Source: Aestuariirhabdus haliotis
GTDB lineage: Bacteria > Pseudomonadota > Gammaproteobacteria > Pseudomonadales > Aestuariirhabdaceae
Length of the DNA stretch: 38,713 nt
Direction of reading: 5' to 3'
Assembly: GCF_023509475.1 (NCBI RefSeq)
Contig: NZ_JAKSDZ010000029.1
Location: forward strand, 1-38,713
A program made the position numbers and the translations under genes. This document shows, piece by piece, positions 33,731 to 38,713 of this stretch. A model generated the notes under the pieces. That model ran no database searches. It worked only from the letters and a program-made list of their open reading frames with translations, and was not told the origin of the DNA. Every line of letters starts with the position of its first letter. Position 1 is the stretch's first letter.

Positions 33731-34687
33731 CTAGGCGAGCTGTAGTAACCTCAAAATAAAGATGCCTGCACTGATACTCACCAGAGAACCCAGTGTGGTA
33801 ATCAGGATGATGCTCGCGGCCAGCTCCGAATCACCGCCCATCGCCCGGCTCATCACAAAACTGACCGCCGCCGTCGGGCTGGCAAACATAAGAAACATAA
33901 TGCCCAGGGACTCGCCACGGAAACCAAGCAGCAAGGCCCCGAGAGTCAACACAAAAGGCAATGCGACCAGTTTGAGCAATGAGCTCCACAACGATAAAAC
34001 GGATGCCTTTCCCAGCGTCTTCAAGCTCAAAGTGCCACCGATCCCTAACAGGGCCAATGGCAACGTCATGGCGGAAAAGTAACTACCGGTTTTTAACAAC
34101 ACCTCGGGCAATTCAACATGAAAATGCGCCAGCAATACCGCCAGTCCAATCGACAGTATCAAGGGGTTCTTGGCAATCCCCAGAGCAATGCCACGCCAAT
34201 TTATCCGCTCACCTTGCCGGTTGGCCGCCATCAAGGCAAAAACCGACAACACATTATAAAGGGGGGTCAGCGCCGCCATTAGCAAAGAAGCCATCGCCAG
34301 ACCAGGCTCACCGTACATATTGGCCGACAACGCCAGCCCGGTTATCCCCAGGTTGCTACGGAACGATCCCTGGACAAAGACGCCGCGTTGCTTCCCCTGG
34401 CTAACGACCAAGCCCGACCCCCACCAGAGCAACAGAAACAGTATCAGGGTGCCTGACAAGGCATACAGCAGCTGTAGTGGATCCAGCACCAGGGAAAGGT
34501 CCAGCTTGATGATGCTAATGAACAACAAGGCCGGCAGAGTTACGTTGAACACCAGCTTTGAAGACACTTCGATGAAATTTTCATTGATAAAGCCGATTCG
34601 ACGCAAAAAGGCACCGAGAAACACGATGACAAAAATCGGCACTGTAATCTCTACAGTAAACACCAGTGTTTGCAGGTAAAGGTCCAC
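33731..34687 (-). CDS. AEC family transporter (auxin efflux carrier type permease)
   Basis: A 318-residue inner-membrane protein with about ten helices in two halves. AEC markers include PIFVIVFLGAFLRRIGFI near residue 16, LVFNVTLPALLF, GSFRSNLGITGLALSANMYG in the middle and ASPTAAVSFVMSRAMGGD near the end. Bacterial members such as MdcF and MleP carry malonate, malate or other small organic acids; the substrate is not readable here. The start chosen is GTG at 34687 with GGAG 5 nt upstream; an alternative TTG at 34702 has no ribosome site. Confidence 0.92.
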   Translation of the reverse strand: MDLYLQTLVFTVEITVPIFVIVFLGAFLRRIGFINENFIEVSSKLVFNVTLPALLFISIIKLDLSLVLDPLQLLYALSGTLILFLLLWWGSGLVVSQGKQRGVFVQGSFRSNLGITGLALSANMYGEPGLAMASLLMAALTPLYNVLSVFALMAANRQGERINWRGIALGIAKNPLILSIGLAVLLAHFHVELPEVLLKTGSYFSAMTLPLALLGIGGTLSLKTLGKASVLSLWSSLLKLVALPFVLTLGALLLGFRGESLGIMFLMFASPTAAVSFVMSRAMGGDSELAASIILITTLGSLVSISAGIFILRLLQLA

Positions 34688-34869
34688 AAAAACTCCAGGC
34701 AATGAGGCGCTGTTATTGTAACGCCATAACTCTGAATAGAGCTATCTACGCTAAACAAAACACCCTGTTAGACAACTTTTTTATGACGGCTGGCCGGCAG
34801 CACAAAAGACACTATGGTTAAAATGTGCACGTTTTATGTGGCCATCCGTTGGCACAGGAGGGATCTACC

Positions 34870-34977
34870 ATGACATTGAAAGAACTGGATGCTCTTGAGC
34901 ACCGTATTGGAGATGTGGCGCTTTGGGTGATTCTCGCTTTGGTGGCGGTCATCACCCTGATTACGCTATCGGCTTAG
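34870..34977 (+). CDS. 35-residue single-pass membrane microprotein
   Basis: A short open frame with an ideal ribosome site, AGGAGG 8 nt before its ATG. The product begins MTLKELDALEHRIGDVALW, an amphipathic, charged start, and then has a hydrophobic helix (VILALVAVITLITLSA) running to the end. The layout of a charged N-terminal helix plus one transmembrane segment is that of many regulatory membrane microproteins. A possible -10 (TAAAAT) lies near 34818. It stands alone between the AEC transporter and putA. A weak CGGGT/ACCCG hairpin follows at 35004-35020. I do not recognise the family. Confidence 0.68.
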   Translation: MTLKELDALEHRIGDVALWVILALVAVITLITLSA

Positions 34978-35121
34978 GGACAGACAAATAACAACCTTAA
35001 CATCGGGTTGCTCTGACCCGGTGGGGTGCTTTGTTGTTCTATCATCCATCCCTCCCTTTCTGGAATCTGACCTCTCAAGCCATAAATAAACCTGACATTA
35101 ACGCCTCATCAGGTGCTGCCA

Positions 35122-38100
35122 TCAGGCCAGCTCGCTTTCCAGTGACAGCAGGCTGGCGTTCCCCCCCACAGCCGTCGTATTAACGGTCAGGGTTCGCTCA
35201 CTGGCAAACCGGTAAAGGTAGCGTGGCCCACCGGCTTTGGGGCCAGTCCCCGAAAGCCCCTGGCCTCCGAAAGGCTGCACCCCTACCGTCGCACCAATCT
35301 GATTGCGATTGATGTAGATGTTACCTACCCGTACCCCTTGCTCAATGCGTCTGGCCGTAACCTCATTACGGGTATGTACCCCCAGCGTCAGACCATAGCC
35401 GGAAGCATTAACCTCTTCGATTACCGCATCAAGTTGTTCCGACTTGAAGCTGATCAGGTGCAGAATCGGACCAAAATTTTCCTTGTGCAACTCAGCCATC
35501 GAATCAATACGGAAAGCGATGGGCGCTACATAACAGCCTTGCTGAGCCACGGTTGTCGCCAAGGGGGTTTCGGCGATGACCTCAGCCTTCTGGCGCATCG
35601 TGGCAATATGCTCATCAAGCATCTGCTGAGCTCGCTCATCGATTACGGGCCCCACATCGGTGGTATGGAGCCTGGGATCCCCCACCACCAGTTCCGCCAT
35701 AGCGCCTTGCAATAACTCTGTCACCCGAGGTGCCACGTCTTCCTGCACGTAGAGCACCCGTAGCGCCGAGCAGCGTTGCCCGGCGCTTTTGAAAGCAGAT
35801 TCGACTGCATCTGCAACCACCTGCTCGGGCAACGCAGTACTATCGACAATCATGGCGTTCTGACCACCGGTTTCCGCAATCAAGGGAGCAATTGCCCCGG
35901 TTCGATTAGCCAGGGTACGGTTAATCCGCTGCGCGGTGTCCGTCGATCCGGTAAAGGCTACACCGGCAATACGTTCATCCTGCGTGATGGCATTACCCAC
36001 CTCAGCACCCTCACCAGCCAGCAAGTGGATCACTCCCACAGGTACCCCTGACTGGATCAACAACTCTACCGCTCGGGTGGCAATCAAGGTTGTTTGCTCG
36101 GCAGGCTTGGCAACGACGGTATTACCCGCCACCAGTGCAGCCACTACCTGACCAATAAAGATGGCCAGAGGAAAGTTCCAGGGGCTAATGCAGGCAAAAA
36201 CACCACGCCCCTGCAGTAGCAACTCGTTAGATTCCCCCGTAGGCCCGGGCAATTGCATAGGGTTTGCAAAATGCAGGCGCGCCTGCTGGGCGTAGTAACG
36301 GCAAAAATCGACCGCTTCACGAATTTCATCGAGGCTGTCATGAATGGTTTTCCCCGCTTCCAGATGACACAGAGCCACCAACTCCGGACGATGAGCCTCC
36401 ATAAGGTCTGCCATGGTTTCAAGGCAGGATGCCCGAACATCAACCGATGTTTGGTTCCAGCCATCAAAGCTCGCCGCAGCACTGTCAATCGCCCGGACGA
36501 CATCATCGGCACAGGCCCAGACCGCCTGCCCCACTTGCTTCTTGCGATCAAAAGGGCTGAACACAGGATTCGGTTTTTCGCTCTGGAGCGGTACCCCGTC
36601 TATCAGGGTGCCTCCCTGCCACTGTTTCTCGCCTTCTATGGCGACCTGCTTCGCCAACGGCTGCCATTGGCTCTCGATATCAACATTAATGCCCGCGGAA
36701 TTAAGACGTTCTGCCTCTAAAATATCAGCTGGCAAGGGAATACGGTCATTATTCAGACTCTGATGCGCCTGTAGCTGTTCTGCCGGATGTCGCACCAGGC
36801 TGGACACTGGGGTATTGGCATCCACCAGACGGTGGACAAAGGATGAATTGGCACCGTTTTCCAGCAGTCGGCGAACCAGGTAAGGCAACAGATCCTTGTG
36901 CTGGCCAACGGGGGCATAGATACGAACCCGGGCCGAATCGTTTGCCATGACCACGTCATAAAGCGCGTCTCCCATTCCATGCAGGCGTTGAAATTCGTAG
37001 CTATTGCCCTTGGCGAGAGACTTAACACTGGCCACGGTGTGAGCATTATGGGTCGCAAACTGCGGGTAGATATTGCGCGCCGCCTCGCTAAACAGAAATT
37101 CTGCACAGGCCAGATATGACAAGTCTGTGGCCTCTTTGCGTGTGAAAACAGGATAGGACGCCAAGCCCTTTTGCTGGGCTAACTTGATCTCAGTATCCCA
37201 ATAGGCACCTTTAACCAGACGCAGGGGAATGACATCGCCCTGCTCTCTAGCCAACGCGCCCAACCAGGCCAGCACCGGTAACGCCCGTTTGGAGTAGGCC
37301 TGCACCACCAGACCAAAATTACCCCAGCCTCGCATGGCGGGACTTTGATACAGCTTTTTAAACAGCTCCAGAGACAGCTCCAGTCGATCCATCTCCTCGG
37401 CATCGATAGTAATGCCCACGTTGCAGGCTCGTGCCGCTGATGCCAGCTGCAAAACCGAGTCATAGAGCTCTGTCAATACACGCGCCTTTTGACCGACTTC
37501 ATAGCGAGGATGTAAAGCCGACAGTTTGATAGAGATCGATGGCAGGTCTCGGGCCGTTCCGGAAAGCTTCGAATTATGCTTCCCGACCTTCGCTATAGCC
37601 TGCAAATAAGACTGCAAATACCGATCAGCATCGTCCGCTGTCAGGGCCGCCTCCCCCAGCATATCGAATGAATAGCTGTACCCCTGGGCGATTTTTTTAC
37701 GCCCGTTCTTCAATGCTTCGTCGATATTACGACCCAGTACAAAATGCTTACCCATGATCTTCATCGCCTGATTCATCGCTCTGCGTATCACGGGCTCACC
37801 CAGACGGTTGAGCAGACGATGGATCACCGGGGCTGGCCTGCCATCGACGCGGCTGTCCAGAGTAACGACCTTACCGGTCAGCATCAGGCCCCAGGTGGAG
37901 GCATTCACCAGCACAGATTCACTGCTGCTCAAGTGATGTTCCCAGTCAGCCACACTCAATTTGTCACGAATCAGTGCCGCCGCGGTATCGGTGTCGGGTA
38001 TTCGCATCAGCGCCTCGGCCAGGCACATCAATAAAATACCCTCCTGGGTATCCAGACTGTATTCCAGCAAGAGTGCATCGATCATATGCATGGCGTCATC

Positions 38101-38301
38101 ATTGGCCCTGACCGCCTCAATCAAACGACTCCCTTCCCTGGTGATAACATCCATGATCGAGGAATCCGGGGTTGCCAACTCGAGAAGCCCCTGTAGCAAC
38201 AACGCTTCATCGACAGAATAACTGTCGACTATCTCCGTCCAGAGCGAATCGGTATCACGTCGGAGAAAGTCTGGGGTCAACACGTCGCGGGGCTTAAACA
38301 T
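35122..38301 (-). CDS. putA: Bifunctional proline dehydrogenase/L-glutamate-gamma-semialdehyde dehydrogenase
   Basis: A 1059-residue enzyme that oxidises proline to glutamate in two steps. The proline dehydrogenase barrel (about 170-500) has RLVKGAYWDTEIK (361-373), HNAHTVASV (418-426) and the FAD/substrate segment YAPVGQHKDLL (462-472) with RRLLENGANS. The aldehyde dehydrogenase domain (about 565-1040) has SPWNFPLAIF (706-715), Glu810 in AETGGQNAM, catalytic Cys844 in AGQRCSALR, and the closing motif QPFGGQGLSGTGPKAGG. There is no N-terminal ribbon-helix-helix DNA-binding domain, so unlike E. coli PutA it should not repress its own gene. AGGA lies 7 nt before the ATG. No putP gene is adjacent in the window. 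Confidence 0.96.
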   Translation of the reverse strand: MFKPRDVLTPDFLRRDTDSLWTEIVDSYSVDEALLLQGLLELATPDSSIMDVITREGSRLIEAVRANDDAMHMIDALLLEYSLDTQEGILLMCLAEALMRIPDTDTAAALIRDKLSVADWEHHLSSSESVLVNASTWGLMLTGKVVTLDSRVDGRPAPVIHRLLNRLGEPVIRRAMNQAMKIMGKHFVLGRNIDEALKNGRKKIAQGYSYSFDMLGEAALTADDADRYLQSYLQAIAKVGKHNSKLSGTARDLPSISIKLSALHPRYEVGQKARVLTELYDSVLQLASAARACNVGITIDAEEMDRLELSLELFKKLYQSPAMRGWGNFGLVVQAYSKRALPVLAWLGALAREQGDVIPLRLVKGAYWDTEIKLAQQKGLASYPVFTRKEATDLSYLACAEFLFSEAARNIYPQFATHNAHTVASVKSLAKGNSYEFQRLHGMGDALYDVVMANDSARVRIYAPVGQHKDLLPYLVRRLLENGANSSFVHRLVDANTPVSSLVRHPAEQLQAHQSLNNDRIPLPADILEAERLNSAGINVDIESQWQPLAKQVAIEGEKQWQGGTLIDGVPLQSEKPNPVFSPFDRKKQVGQAVWACADDVVRAIDSAAASFDGWNQTSVDVRASCLETMADLMEAHRPELVALCHLEAGKTIHDSLDEIREAVDFCRYYAQQARLHFANPMQLPGPTGESNELLLQGRGVFACISPWNFPLAIFIGQVVAALVAGNTVVAKPAEQTTLIATRAVELLIQSGVPVGVIHLLAGEGAEVGNAITQDERIAGVAFTGSTDTAQRINRTLANRTGAIAPLIAETGGQNAMIVDSTALPEQVVADAVESAFKSAGQRCSALRVLYVQEDVAPRVTELLQGAMAELVVGDPRLHTTDVGPVIDERAQQMLDEHIATMRQKAEVIAETPLATTVAQQGCYVAPIAFRIDSMAELHKENFGPILHLISFKSEQLDAVIEEVNASGYGLTLGVHTRNEVTARRIEQGVRVGNIYINRNQIGATVGVQPFGGQGLSGTGPKAGGPRYLYRFASERTLTVNTTAVGGNASLLSLESELA

Positions 38302-38335
38302 AATCCATTCCTGATGAAGTTATCGAGTCGATGAA

Positions 38336-38352
38336 AGTTCCGTTCAGGAACT
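38336..38352. promoter_or_regulatory. Dyad in the putA upstream region
   Basis: AGTTCC (38336-38341) and GGAACT (38347-38352) form a perfect 6-bp dyad with a 5-bp spacer, centred about 43 bp upstream of the putA ATG. It may be an operator for a separate proline-responsive regulator, which is needed if PutA itself cannot bind DNA. Confidence 0.4.
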
Positions 38353-38474
38353 GATTGGTGACGCTGAAACAGAACTCAATGGCGTTATCTCAACTTTAGC
38401 CAGTACGCCGATACAGCGTCTTGCAAAAAAGTGCTATTGAATGTCAAAAAACGCGCAGGAACACTGAGGTAATA

Positions 38475-38713
38475 CTAGGGCATCTCTGAATAATTCGAAT
38501 AGCGCACTGCGGAGCCTGAAAACCGCTTTTATCAAGGCGAAGCTCGCCATTCATGTCCAGACCCGGATAAGGGCTTCAACACAGAGAAAAGGGTTTTCAG
38601 GCCCGCCCTTCGGGGCTTACAGGCGAACCCAGACTCTTTGTTACGCCTTCTTGAAAGGTCTCGACCTTACGGCAAAGGCGTGCCGCGACTCTGAATTCGC
38701 CTGTAAGCCAGAG
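38475..38713 (+). mobile_element. MITE-like repeat, left-hand part (truncated by window end)
   Basis: The element starts at CTAGGGCATCTCTGAATAAT (38475), the inverted counterpart of the end found at 78-99. It has three nested dyads. GCCTGAAAACC (38515-38525) faces GGGTTTTCAGGC (38591-38602). GGCTTACAGGCGAA (38614-38627) is the exact reverse complement of 38696-38709. ACGCCTT (38643-38649) pairs with AAGGCGT (38675-38681) around AAGGTC/GACCTT. No coding sequence is present. Together with the copy at 1-99 the full unit would be about 268 bp. Confidence 0.78.

Noticed and set aside
35090-35114. ACCTGA/TCAGGT hairpin after putA as a terminator
   Set aside because: The stem is only 6 bp with a 13-nt loop and has no T tract on the putA strand, so I do not call it.
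1-38713. Composite transposon or integrated island bounded by the end repeats
   Set aside because: The content is mostly housekeeping, with no transposase, integrase or cargo shift. The repeats are probably independent insertions or assembly borders.
1-38713. tRNA, rRNA or CRISPR array
   Set aside because: Reading both strands I found no cloverleaf-like conserved T-loop sequences, no rRNA segments and no regularly spaced repeats beyond the short dyads listed.

Overview
The window looks like chromosomal DNA of a marine-type gammaproteobacterium (Oceanospirillales/Pseudomonadales grade). The clues are a PutA without a DNA-binding domain, a VC_2705-type Na+/solute symporter with its DUF4212 partner and DUF294 neighbour, HemG, PpnN, LasT-type methyltransferase, ThpR, and a DppABC system with a fused ATPase. 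I see no rRNA, tRNA, CRISPR array, prophage or transposase gene. The species assignment is inference.

Layout. Bases 1-99 and 38475-38713 are two partial, directly oriented copies of one non-autonomous repeat (MITE-like, about 268 bp when the copies are overlaid), so the window lies between two copies. Bases 96-3548 (minus) hold a respiratory/sulfur operon: a periplasmic triple-rhodanese protein, then an octaheme tetrathionate-reductase-family cytochrome c fused to a cytochrome b561 domain. A CRP-like site lies upstream. Bases 4008-5249 encode a double-receiver diguanylate cyclase. Bases 5395-8259 (minus) are a four-gene, overlapping cassette: Tat-exported TPGFWKxH protein, PqqD-like protein, HprK-related kinase and nucleotidyltransferase. 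This is the most interesting part, a probable protein/peptide modification system whose target and product are unknown.

Bases 8460-16487 hold 3-mercaptopyruvate sulfurtransferase, an alpha/beta hydrolase, an M48 protease-LemA-membrane protein operon, a bacterial cereblon-like CULT protein, a LasT/TrmJ-type RNA methyltransferase and a cNMP/CBS/DUF294 regulator. Bases 16715-21646 hold the symporter pair, ppnN, hemG and a small DUF6482-like gene. Bases 21737-27101 (minus) are a complete peptide ABC importer. Bases 27459-34687 carry thpR, a short hypothetical gene, a giant DUF748/AsmA-like protein, a MATE exporter, a small membrane protein and an AEC transporter. A 35-residue membrane microprotein with a perfect Shine-Dalgarno lies at 34870-34977. 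PutA fills 35122-38301.

Several gene pairs converge with overlapping 3' ends (hydrolase/M48, lasT/DUF294, ppnN/hemG), so the chromosome is compact. Two strong bidirectional hairpin terminators separate units at 16671-16696 and 21679-21711. All family names come from motif reading and memory of the families; no database search was run.
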